DNA of 64,000 bases, from the NCBI RefSeq assembly GCF_002300165.1, contig NZ_MLCE01000022.1, positions 124,001-188,000 on the forward strand. Reading direction: 5' to 3'. Below, one piece after another: positions 54,926 through 62,291 of this stretch (its first letter is position 1; every line of letters begins with the position of its first letter). Under the pieces are notes generated by a model. The model did not search any database and was not told where the DNA came from. It saw only the letters and a list, made by a program, of their open reading frames with translations. The position numbers and the translations under genes were made by a program. Source of the stretch: Streptomyces sp. Tue6028. GTDB taxonomy: Bacteria; Actinomycetota; Actinomycetes; Streptomycetales; Streptomycetaceae.

Positions 54926-57787
54926 TCACAGGGCCCGGGTCGCGTAGGCGCGGACGTCGGCGTCGGGGTCCGTCACGGCCGTGGCGAGGGCGGCGCGCGC
55001 GTCCTCGTCGGTGCCGGCGTGGTGCACGAGTGCCAGCACCGCGGCCTTGCGGACGTCGGCGTTCGGGTCGGAGAGGGCCTTGGTCAGCGTGGGCACGGCC
55101 GGTTCCGGGTCCGCGGCGGACAGCGCGGTCGCGGCGCCGGCCCGGACCTGCCAGGCGGGGTCGGCCAGGGCGGCGACGGCACGCGAGGCGGGCCCGGCCG
55201 GGCAGCCCGTGGCGGCCAGCGCCTCGAAGGCGGCGGCGCGGACCAGCGCGTCGTGGTCGGCGGTGAGCCGGTCGACGGTGGCCAGGACCGTGTCGTCCGG
55301 CGTCACATGGGCCAGCGCCTTGGCCACGGTGACGCGGACCTCGCGGGACGGGTCGGCCGCCGCCCGGGTCAGCGGTTCGGTGGCGTCGACGGAGACCAGG
55401 GCGCGCACGGCCTCGATACGCACGGCGATGTCGGGATCCGCCAGGGCGTCCGCGAACAGCGACGCGTCACCGAGGCGCAGTGCCCGCAGTACGTCCAGCG
55501 CGGCGGCCCGTACGACGGGATCGCCCCCGGGGAGCGCGGCGGCGAGACCGTCGCGCAGGGCGGGCTCCGGCGCCAGTGTCTCGACCAGCTCGCGCAGCGA
55601 GGCGGCCGCGGCGGCCCGCACCTGAGCGTGCGGGTCCCGCAGCGCGTCGGCGAGGACGGGTCCGGTGCCGGGTGGCACGGTCTCGGTGAGTGCGGCGAGG
55701 GCCGCGCGCCGCACGGCGGGAGCGGGGTCGGTCAGGTAGGGGCGCAGCGAGGGGAGTTCGGGCTCCTGCTCGGCGAGGGCGAGGAGTTCCAGCAGGCGGG
55801 GTGAGGAGTCGGGGCCGTCGTCCCCGCCGTGGGTGCCGTCCGGGAGGCGGCGGGCGCTGTCGGCGGGCAGTGCGGTATCGGCGGGGAGTGATGCTCCGCG
55901 GGTGGCTGTGGTGGCTGTGGTGGCTGTGGTGGCTGTGGTGGCTGCGGCAGGCGCGGGGGCGGTGGCCGCGATGTCCACGGCAGGTGCTCCGCCGGTGGGC
56001 GCGGCGGCCACGGGGGCCGCGTCCCGTGCGCCCGCCGTGGCCACGCCCTCCGCGTGGACCTCGCCGAGGTGCCGGGAGGGCCCGCCGGTCGGGGTGAAGT
56101 CGGGGACGGGGACGAGATAGGGAGCCACGGGACGAGCCGTGAACTCCATCGATCCGGAGGGGGACTTGTGCAGATCGAGGTGGTGGAACCAGGAGACGTC
56201 GTCGCGCACCGGATGGTCCGTGCGGTCGTGGTAGAGGCCCCAGCGGGACTCCGTGCGGGCGAGCGACGCACGCGCGGCCATCTCCGCGCAGTCGCGGATG
56301 AAGGTGACCTCGGCGCACCGCATCAGCTCGTGCGGAGTGCGGGCCCCCATCGCCGCGATGTCCGCGCGCATCCGCTCGAAGGCTTCGAGGGCGAGCGAGA
56401 GCCGGGCGCCGGACTTGGGCGGGGCGACGTAGTCGTTCACGAAGCGGCGGAGCTTGTACTCGACCTGGGGTTGCGGCGGTCCGTCCGGGTAGCGCAGCGG
56501 GCGGTAGATCAGCTCGTGCGCCTCGCGGAGCTGGTCCTGCGGCAACTCGCCCGCGTAGGGGGCGTACTGGGCGGCGTCCGCACCCGCGAGGTCACCGAAG
56601 ACGAACGCGCCGATCATGTAGTTGTGCGGGACGCAGGCCAGGTCGCCCGCGGCGTACAGGCGGGGCACGGTCGTCCGGGCGTGGTCGTCGACCCGGACGC
56701 CGGACGCGGAGTGACCGCCGCACAGGCCGATCTCGGAGATGTGCATCTCGACGTCGTGGGTGCGGTAGTCGTGTCCGCGGCCGGAGTGGAAGGTGCCGCG
56801 GGTGGGGCGTTCCGTGGAGTGCAGGATGGATTCGAGGGCGCTGATCGATTCCTCGGGGAGGTGGCTCAGCTTCAGGTACACCGGGCCGCGGTCCGAGGCG
56901 ACCTCCGCGGCGAACTCGGCCATCATCTGGCCCGACCAGTAGTCGGAGTCGACGAAGCGCTCGCCGTGCCGGTTGACCTGGTAGCCGCCGAACGGGTTGG
57001 CGACGTAGGCGCAGGCGGGACCGTTGTAGTCCTTGATCAGCGGGTTGATCTGGAAGCACTCGATACCGGTGAGCTCGGCGCCCGCGTGGTAGGCCATGGC
57101 GTACCCGTCACCGGCGTTGGTGGGGTTCTCGTACGTCCCGTAGAGGTAGCCGGAGGCGGGTAGGCCGAGCCGGCCGCAGGCGCCGGTGGCGAGGATCACG
57201 GCGCCGGCGCGGACCGTCACGAACCGCCCGGTGCGGGTGTTGAAGCCCGCCGCACCGACCGCGCGGCCCCCGGCCGTGAGGACCCGCACCGGCATCACCC
57301 GGTTCTCGATACGGATCCGCTCGCGCATCTCACGCCGCCGCAGTTGCCGGTAGAGGACCTTCTTGACGTCCTTGCCCTCGGGCATCGGCAGTACGTAGGA
57401 GCCGGAGCGATGCACCTGGCGGACCGCGTACTCGCCGTGCTCGTCCTTCTCGAACTTCACGCCGTACGACTCCAGGCGCTGCACCATCGCGAAGCCGCGG
57501 GTCGCGGTCTGGCGGACGGTGGACTGGTCGACGATGCCGTCGTTGGCGCGGGTGATCTCGGCGACGTAGTCGTCGGGCTCGGCACGGCCGGGCACGACCG
57601 CGTTGTTGACGCCGTCCATGCCCATGGCGAGGGCGCCGGAGTGCCGGACGTGTGCCTTCTCCAGGAGCAGGACGTCGGCACCGTGCTCGGCGGCGGTCAG
57701 CGCCGCCATGGTGCCGGCCGTGCCGCCGCCGATGACGAGGACGTCGCAGGACAGCTCTTCGGCGGCTGCGAGCGCGGGGATCTCCAC
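54926..57787 (-). CDS. AprA-like FAD oxidoreductase fused to a C-terminal HEAT-repeat domain
   Basis: GTG 57787 (AAAGG upstream) gives 953 residues. Residues 1-600 are a fumarate-reductase/adenylylsulfate-reductase-type flavoprotein: GGGTAG at 20-25, LEKAHVRHSGALAMGMDGVNN, ILATGACGRLG, GGHSASGVRVDD and YAAGDLACVPHNY. The helical end (LMRCAEVTFIRDCAEM, then ESRWGLYHDRTDHP) matches the AprA subunit closely. A Pro/Ala/Thr linker (about 600-660) contains ATT repeats made by a 9-bp DNA repeat at 55902-55944. Residues 670-953 are about nine HEAT-like repeats (for example DPNADVRKAAVLALV). It lies last in an operon with an AprB-like ferredoxin and a sulfonate-type transporter. Substrate unknown. Confidence 0.85.
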   Translation of the reverse strand: MEIPALAAAEELSCDVLVIGGGTAGTMAALTAAEHGADVLLLEKAHVRHSGALAMGMDGVNNAVVPGRAEPDDYVAEITRANDGIVDQSTVRQTATRGFAMVQRLESYGVKFEKDEHGEYAVRQVHRSGSYVLPMPEGKDVKKVLYRQLRRREMRERIRIENRVMPVRVLTAGGRAVGAAGFNTRTGRFVTVRAGAVILATGACGRLGLPASGYLYGTYENPTNAGDGYAMAYHAGAELTGIECFQINPLIKDYNGPACAYVANPFGGYQVNRHGERFVDSDYWSGQMMAEFAAEVASDRGPVYLKLSHLPEESISALESILHSTERPTRGTFHSGRGHDYRTHDVEMHISEIGLCGGHSASGVRVDDHARTTVPRLYAAGDLACVPHNYMIGAFVFGDLAGADAAQYAPYAGELPQDQLREAHELIYRPLRYPDGPPQPQVEYKLRRFVNDYVAPPKSGARLSLALEAFERMRADIAAMGARTPHELMRCAEVTFIRDCAEMAARASLARTESRWGLYHDRTDHPVRDDVSWFHHLDLHKSPSGSMEFTARPVAPYLVPVPDFTPTGGPSRHLGEVHAEGVATAGARDAAPVAAAPTGGAPAVDIAATAPAPAAATTATTATTATTATRGASLPADTALPADSARRLPDGTHGGDDGPDSSPRLLELLALAEQEPELPSLRPYLTDPAPAVRRAALAALTETVPPGTGPVLADALRDPHAQVRAAAAASLRELVETLAPEPALRDGLAAALPGGDPVVRAAALDVLRALRLGDASLFADALADPDIAVRIEAVRALVSVDATEPLTRAAADPSREVRVTVAKALAHVTPDDTVLATVDRLTADHDALVRAAAFEALAATGCPAGPASRAVAALADPAWQVRAGAATALSAADPEPAVPTLTKALSDPNADVRKAAVLALVHHAGTDEDARAALATAVTDPDADVRAYATRAL

Positions 57788-57807
57788 GGGAGTGCCTTTC
57801 GGGTTCT

Positions 57808-58608
57808 TCAGCTGCCGAGTGACGTGAGGACCTCACGGCGCAGGGCGAGCCTCGCCGGGTCGTCCGATGCGGACCGCTCGCGGGGGCGCGGGACTTCGCG
57901 TACGGCGAGGAGCCGCCCGCTGCCCGCGGCGCCGTCCGGGCCGTCCGGGCGGGCGGCGCCGAGCAGGGCCACCCGGTCGCCGAGGAACAGTGCCTCGTCC
58001 ACGTCGTGGGTGACGAAGACGACGGTCGCCCCGCTGCCGTGCAGTACCTCGACGAGGAGGTCCTGCATGCCGGCGCGGGTCTGGGCGTCGAGCGCGCCGA
58101 AGGGTTCGTCCATGAGGACGGCGCGGGGTGCGCCGGCGAGGGCGCGGGCGAGCTGGACGCGTTGGCGCTGTCCGCCGGAGACGCGGTGCGGCAGCTGCCG
58201 TTCGCGGCCGGCCAGTCCGACCCGGGCGAGCCAGGACTCGGCCTGCCGCCGCCGCTCGGAGCGTGCCGTTCCGGCGATGGCCAGCGGGAGTTCGACGTTG
58301 GCGCGCAGGGTGCGCCAGGGCAGGAGGGAGTCCTCCTGGAAGACGAGCGCCCGGTCGGCGGCGGGGCCCGCCAGGGGACTGCCGTCCTGGGCGACCGTTC
58401 CCGCGAGGGCGGGCAGCAGCCCGGCGAGCGTGCGCAGGAGGGTGGACTTTCCGCAGCCCGAGGGGCCGACGACGGTGAGGATCTCGCCGGGCGCGACGTC
58501 GAGGTCGACGCTGTCGAGGGCGGGGGCGCCGGGGCGGCCGAGCGAAGCGTTCACGAGGGAGAGCCGGGTGCCGCGCACGGCGGCTGGTGTCTCAGACGAG
58601 GTGCTCAT
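57808..58608 (-). CDS. ABC transporter ATPase (TauB/SsuB-like)
   Basis: ATG 58608 lies 17 nt inside the upstream permease gene. The 266-residue ATPase has VVGPSGCGKSTLLR (Walker A), QEDSLLPWRTLRANVELPL (Q-loop and TauB/SsuB-type DLLPW region), VSGGQRQRVQLARAL (signature), RAVLMDEPFGALD (Walker B) and VVFVTHDVDEALFLGDRV (H-loop). The pattern is that of nitrate/sulfonate/taurine-type importers. The flavoprotein gene starts 20 bp after its stop. Confidence 0.9.
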   Translation of the reverse strand: MSTSSETPAAVRGTRLSLVNASLGRPGAPALDSVDLDVAPGEILTVVGPSGCGKSTLLRTLAGLLPALAGTVAQDGSPLAGPAADRALVFQEDSLLPWRTLRANVELPLAIAGTARSERRRQAESWLARVGLAGRERQLPHRVSGGQRQRVQLARALAGAPRAVLMDEPFGALDAQTRAGMQDLLVEVLHGSGATVVFVTHDVDEALFLGDRVALLGAARPDGPDGAAGSGRLLAVREVPRPRERSASDDPARLALRREVLTSLGS

Positions 58609-59497
58609 CGCGTACCCCCTCGGGATGTGCGGGCGTCGTCGTCCCGGCGGGGACCGCCGCAGCGGCGGCCTTGCGGGCGCGCGGCCCCAGAACCCGGCCG
58701 CGCGCCCCGGGAACCCGGAGGTGTGCCGTGGCGACGTACTCCGTGCGGGGCAGCCAGCGGGTGAGCCACCGGCCCGCGCGTTCGACGGCCGTGGAGGTGA
58801 GCCAGCCGAGCACGCCGATCGTGACCATGCCGACGAAGACGCCGGGGTAGTCGACGACGGTGTAGTCCTGCCATGTGCGGTAGCCGACGCCGTACTGGCC
58901 GGAGATCATCTCGGCGGAGATGACGCAGATCCACGAGACGCCGATGCCGACGGAGAGGCCGCCGAAGATCCCGGGGAGGGCGCCGGGCAGGACCACCGAG
59001 CCGAGCACCCGCCACCGGCCGCCGCCCATCGTGCGCACCGCCTCCTCCCACACGGGTGTGAGGGCGCGGACGGCGTGCCGGGTGGAGACCAGGACCGGGA
59101 AGTAGGCGGCGGTGCAGGTGATGAAGACGATGCCCTGCTCGTTGCTGGGGAACAGGAGGATCGCGACGGGCACCAGCGCGATCGCCGGGATCGGGCGGAC
59201 CACTTCGAGCAGCGGCCCGAGCAGGTCCTCGGCGAGGCGGGAGCGGGCGACGGTCAGGCCGGTGGCGACACCCAGGACGGCGGCCAGCACGAAGCCGGTC
59301 AGGATGCGGGTGAGGCTGTCGGTGAGGTCCGTCCAGTAGTCGTCGCCGCCCAGCCGGTCGCCGAAGGCGCGGGCCACGTCGGCGACGGTGGGGAACTGCG
59401 AGAAACGCAGCCACAGGTCGACGTCCAGGCTCGTCAGGAGCTGCCAGGCGGTCAGGGCCGCGGCGAGCGACGCGGCCCTGACGAGATGGCGGGTCAT
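58592..59497 (-). CDS. ABC transporter permease (TauC/SsuC-like)
   Basis: ATG 59497 overlaps the stop of the substrate-binding gene by 4 nt (ATGA). The 301-residue permease has about six membrane helices and the BPD-transport loop EEAVRTMGGGRWRVLGSVVLPGALPGIFGG (the EAA motif). WICVISAEMISGQYGVGY is typical of the SsuC/TauC group. The C-terminal 35 residues are a charged Arg/Pro tail, part of which overlaps the start of the ATPase gene. Confidence 0.9.
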   Translation of the reverse strand: MTRHLVRAASLAAALTAWQLLTSLDVDLWLRFSQFPTVADVARAFGDRLGGDDYWTDLTDSLTRILTGFVLAAVLGVATGLTVARSRLAEDLLGPLLEVVRPIPAIALVPVAILLFPSNEQGIVFITCTAAYFPVLVSTRHAVRALTPVWEEAVRTMGGGRWRVLGSVVLPGALPGIFGGLSVGIGVSWICVISAEMISGQYGVGYRTWQDYTVVDYPGVFVGMVTIGVLGWLTSTAVERAGRWLTRWLPRTEYVATAHLRVPGARGRVLGPRARKAAAAAVPAGTTTPAHPEGVRDEHLV

Positions 59498-60843
59498 GAC
59501 GCCCGCGCCAGGGCCGCGGCGTACGAGAGGGTGCGGGCGCCCCGGTGGGCGGCGACGTACTTCCGGGCGGCGGCCTGGGTGACGAAGGGGTGCAGCTCGT
59601 CGCCGTCGGCCACCCACACCGACCTGTCCGCGAACCAGAGGGTTCCGGTGGTGGTGTCGGGGACGTACGCGGCGCGGAGGGTGGAGCGGTGCGCGGCCAC
59701 GTAGCGCAGGAGGGCGGTGGGGGAGTCGAAGGCGCGGGTGGTGGCGGCGCCCTCGGGCCACGCCTCGCTCGCGGCCGGCGGGGGCGCCGCGGCGAGCTGG
59801 TCGGCGTACGCGGCCGGGCCGAGCGCACGCTTGACGTACCGGTCGTCGACGAAGGCGTCCACGTCCACGTCGCCGACGAGTTTCGCCGACTTCAGGATCG
59901 CGACGTCCTTCTTCAGGGCGGAGACCAGGCGGGGCTGGAGCGCCGGACCGAAGGTGGCCGTGCCGTGCGCGCCGTTGTAGAGGTAGACGACCTCGGCGGG
60001 CAGCCCGGTGGCCTTCGCGACCTTCTCCGCCGCGGCCACCGGGTGGTCGTGCAGGTAGTCCGTCGCCTCCGACTGGGCCTTCAGGAAGGCCTCCAGGACG
60101 GCCGGGTGCTTCTTGGCGAAGTCCTCCCGGGCGGTCACGCCGTGGAAGGTCGGCAGGTTCAGTTCGGCGCCGTCGTACAGGGCCTTCGCCTTGCCCTGGT
60201 AGGCGAGCAGACCGGGCCAGGCGACGAACTGCGACAGTGCGTCCGCGCTGCCCGCCGTGAGCGCCGAAGCACCCACCGCGGGCTGCTGGTTGAGCTTCTG
60301 GATTCCCTTGTCCGGGTCGATGCCGGCGCGCTGGAGGGCCCGCACGAGGGTGCCGTCGGCGGCCGAGCCGACACTCGTCGACACCTTCTTGCCGCGCAGG
60401 TCACTCAGGGAACGAAGCTTCGAATCCGGGGCCGTGACGATGGTGTTGAGGCCGCCGCGGAGGTTGTAGCCGGTGACGGAGACCAGGTGGGTGGGGCGCC
60501 CCAGCTGCTTGCCGCGGGCCGCGTTGATGAGGAGCGGGAAGTCGCCCATCGAACCGATGTCGATCTTCCCGGCGGTCATCTGGGCGGTGATCGGGGCGCC
60601 GGTCGCGTAGTCCTGCCAGTTCACCTTGTACGTGGTGCCGTCACCGAGGGCGTCGAGCTGCTTCTCGAAGGAGCCGAGCGAGCGCAGCAGGGTGCCGGCC
60701 GTGACGGTGTTGATCGTCTTGGACTGGTAGCCGACGGTGACGGTGACCGTGGAGCCGTCGCCGGCCGCCGTGTCCGCGCCGCACGCGGTCAGGGGAAGGA
60801 CCAGAGCCGCCGTGGTGAGGGCGGCGATCGCTTTGTGTCTCAT
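59494..60843 (-). CDS. TauA/SsuA-like substrate-binding lipoprotein with C-terminal NosL-like domain
   Basis: ATG 60843 gives 449 residues. The signal peptide MRHKAIAALTTAALVLPLTAC has the lipobox LTAC with Cys at 21. Residues about 35-345 form a TauA/SsuA/NrtA-type binding domain (WQDYATGAPITAQMTAGKIDIGSMGDFPLL, STSVGSAADGTLVRAL, AREDFAKKHPAVLEAFL). After a Pro/Ala linker, residues about 360-449 read like a NosL-type module: TRAFDSPTALLRYVA, AAYVPDTTTGTLWFAD, and FVTQAAARKYVAAHRGARTLSY. The metal-binding Cys of NosL proteins is missing. I know of no standard importer with this tail, so this is unusual. It is 15 bp downstream of the ferredoxin gene. Confidence 0.82.
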   Translation of the reverse strand: MRHKAIAALTTAALVLPLTACGADTAAGDGSTVTVTVGYQSKTINTVTAGTLLRSLGSFEKQLDALGDGTTYKVNWQDYATGAPITAQMTAGKIDIGSMGDFPLLINAARGKQLGRPTHLVSVTGYNLRGGLNTIVTAPDSKLRSLSDLRGKKVSTSVGSAADGTLVRALQRAGIDPDKGIQKLNQQPAVGASALTAGSADALSQFVAWPGLLAYQGKAKALYDGAELNLPTFHGVTAREDFAKKHPAVLEAFLKAQSEATDYLHDHPVAAAEKVAKATGLPAEVVYLYNGAHGTATFGPALQPRLVSALKKDVAILKSAKLVGDVDVDAFVDDRYVKRALGPAAYADQLAAAPPPAASEAWPEGAATTRAFDSPTALLRYVAAHRSTLRAAYVPDTTTGTLWFADRSVWVADGDELHPFVTQAAARKYVAAHRGARTLSYAAALARAS

Positions 60844-60858
60844 GGGGGTTCGGGCCTC

Positions 60859-61086
60859 TCACCGCAGCAGATAGGGCATGTCGACCGTGACGGCCCCGGT
60901 GGGGCAGCGCGCGGCGCACGGGCCGCAGTACCAGCACTCGTCGACGTGCATGTACGCCTTGCCGCTGCTCTCGTCGATGGCGAGGGAGTCCAGCGGGCAC
61001 ATGTCGACGCACAGGGTGCAGCCGTCGATGCACTTCGACTCGTCGATGGTCACGGGCACGTCGGCCCGCTGGGGTGCCAAGGGCAT
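60859..61086 (-). CDS. AprB-like ferredoxin with two 4Fe-4S motifs (75 aa)
   Basis: ATG 61086 has GGAG 7 nt upstream; a longer in-frame start would add 16 residues. The 75-residue protein has C19-x3-C23-x2-C26-x3-C30 and C51-x2-C54-x2-C57-x3-C61, each with Pro after the last Cys. The second motif ECWYCGPCAARCP resembles AprB of adenylylsulfate reductase. It most likely passes electrons to or from the AprA-like flavoprotein. It is small for AprB, which has an extra C-terminal tail. Confidence 0.85.
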   Translation of the reverse strand: MPLAPQRADVPVTIDESKCIDGCTLCVDMCPLDSLAIDESSGKAYMHVDECWYCGPCAARCPTGAVTVDMPYLLR

Positions 61087-61143
61087 GGCTGTCTCCAGGA
61101 AGGTCCTGCGGGATACGGAAGGGGTGAGGTGCACAGGGGGTGC

Positions 61144-61923
61144 TCAGCGGGCGCGGCGGAGCTGTCCGCTCATGCTGATGCGGTCTCCGCGGAAGCGGAT
61201 GAACTCCAGGTCCACGGGGCGGCCGTCGGCGAGATGGGTGAGCCGTTCCAGCATGAGGACGGCGGTGCCGCGCGGGGCCTGGAGCACGGCGGCGGAGTGC
61301 GCGTCCGCGTTCACCGCCTCCAGGGTGATGTCGGCGTGCCCGAGGGGCTGTCCCGTGATGGCTTCCAGGAGGCGGAAGACGTCGGTGTTCTCCAGGTCGG
61401 CGGCGAGCAGGTCGGCACCGAGGTCGAGGGGGATGTAGGTGAGGTCGAGAGAGAGCGGGAGGCCGTCCAGGCGGCGGAGGCGTTCGATGTAGAGGACGTC
61501 GGCACCGGGGGCGATGCCGAGGCGGTCGGCCACGGGGGCGGGTGCGGCCACCGGGCCCATCGAGCGGACCTCATTGCTGACCTGGCCGTGTTCGCGCAGG
61601 GTCTCCGCGAGTCCCATCAGCCGGTCGAGTCCCTGCGGGTATTTCTGTGCCACGACGACGGTGCCGACGCCGGGCAGTCGTTCCACCAGGCCTTCGGCGC
61701 GCAGCAGGTCCAGGGCCTGGCGGACGGTGTTGCGCGAGGCGCGGTAGTCCGTGCCGAGGGCGGCCTCGTGCGGCAGGGAGCCGTCCGGATAGCCGCCGGT
61801 CAGCACCTGCCGGCGGAGGAGGTCGGCGAGTTGCCGCGCCCGGTCCGCGCGCAGCCGACGCCGGCGGGCGGCGACGGTGGTCGCGCCCTGGCCGGCGTGG
61901 TCGCGGATGCGGTCGGTGAGCAT
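61144..61923 (-). CDS. GntR/HutC-family regulator
   Basis: ATG 61923 gives 259 residues. The winged helix is clear (LADLLRRQVLTGGYPDGSLPHEAALGTDYRASRNTVRQALDLLRAEGLVERLPGVGTVV), followed by a UTRA ligand domain (ADVLYIERLRRLDGLPLSLDLTYIP, then RGTAVLMLERLTHLADGRPVDLEFIRFRGD). It lies first in the operon, 57 bp before the ferredoxin gene, so it probably represses the cluster until a substrate-related ligand binds. The region upstream contains a minisatellite. Confidence 0.88.
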   Translation of the reverse strand: MLTDRIRDHAGQGATTVAARRRRLRADRARQLADLLRRQVLTGGYPDGSLPHEAALGTDYRASRNTVRQALDLLRAEGLVERLPGVGTVVVAQKYPQGLDRLMGLAETLREHGQVSNEVRSMGPVAAPAPVADRLGIAPGADVLYIERLRRLDGLPLSLDLTYIPLDLGADLLAADLENTDVFRLLEAITGQPLGHADITLEAVNADAHSAAVLQAPRGTAVLMLERLTHLADGRPVDLEFIRFRGDRISMSGQLRRAR

Positions 61924-62093
61924 GCGCCGGACGATACCGACGCGGTGCGGCGAGTGGTGTTGCTGGAGTGTTGCGCCACCTGGGCACGCGGCGGGCGCTG
62001 CCCTGACCTGCGGCTTTCGATGCCGCCGTCGAAGATCTGCCACCGGCGGCGGAGGCGGGGCGGGGGCCGATTCGACCCCCGGACCCCGTGCCT
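61924..62093. other. Upstream region of the GntR operon
   Basis: This 170-bp stretch precedes the minisatellite and should hold the promoter of the GntR operon on the minus strand. I see no clear -10/-35 pair or gene. It is very GC-rich after 62040. Confidence 0.35.
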
Positions 62094-62291
62094 CCGCGGC
62101 GCCGGGCGTGCCCCTGGGCCTCGGGCTTCCGCGGCGCCGGGCGTGCCCTTGGGCGTTGGGCTTCCGTTGCGCCGGGCGTGCCCTTGGGCGTTGGGCTTCC
62201 GCGGCGCCGGGCGTGCGCCTGGGCGTTGGGCTTCCGCGGCGCCGGGCGTGTGCCCAGGCCCCCGGCCTCCGCGGCGCCGGACGTGCTTCTT
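62094..62291. repeat. 35-bp minisatellite, six copies
   Basis: Units beginning CCGCGGCGCCGGGCGTGCCC (third copy CCGTTGCGCC) start at 62094, 62129, 62164, 62199, 62234 and 62269, exactly 35 bp apart. Later units diverge near their ends, and the last runs to the stop codon of fumarylacetoacetase at 62290-62292. Unit length is not a multiple of three, so it is not coding. Confidence 0.93.

Noticed and set aside
54926-57787. Succinate dehydrogenase/fumarate reductase flavoprotein
   Set aside because: The generic family label fits the FAD domain, but the helical C-terminal segment matches AprA better, no SdhB or SdhC/D partner is present, and an AprB-like ferredoxin is. The assignment remains open to a phylogenetic test.
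62094-62291. CRISPR-like array
   Set aside because: The units abut directly with no unique spacers, and there are no cas genes. It is a minisatellite.
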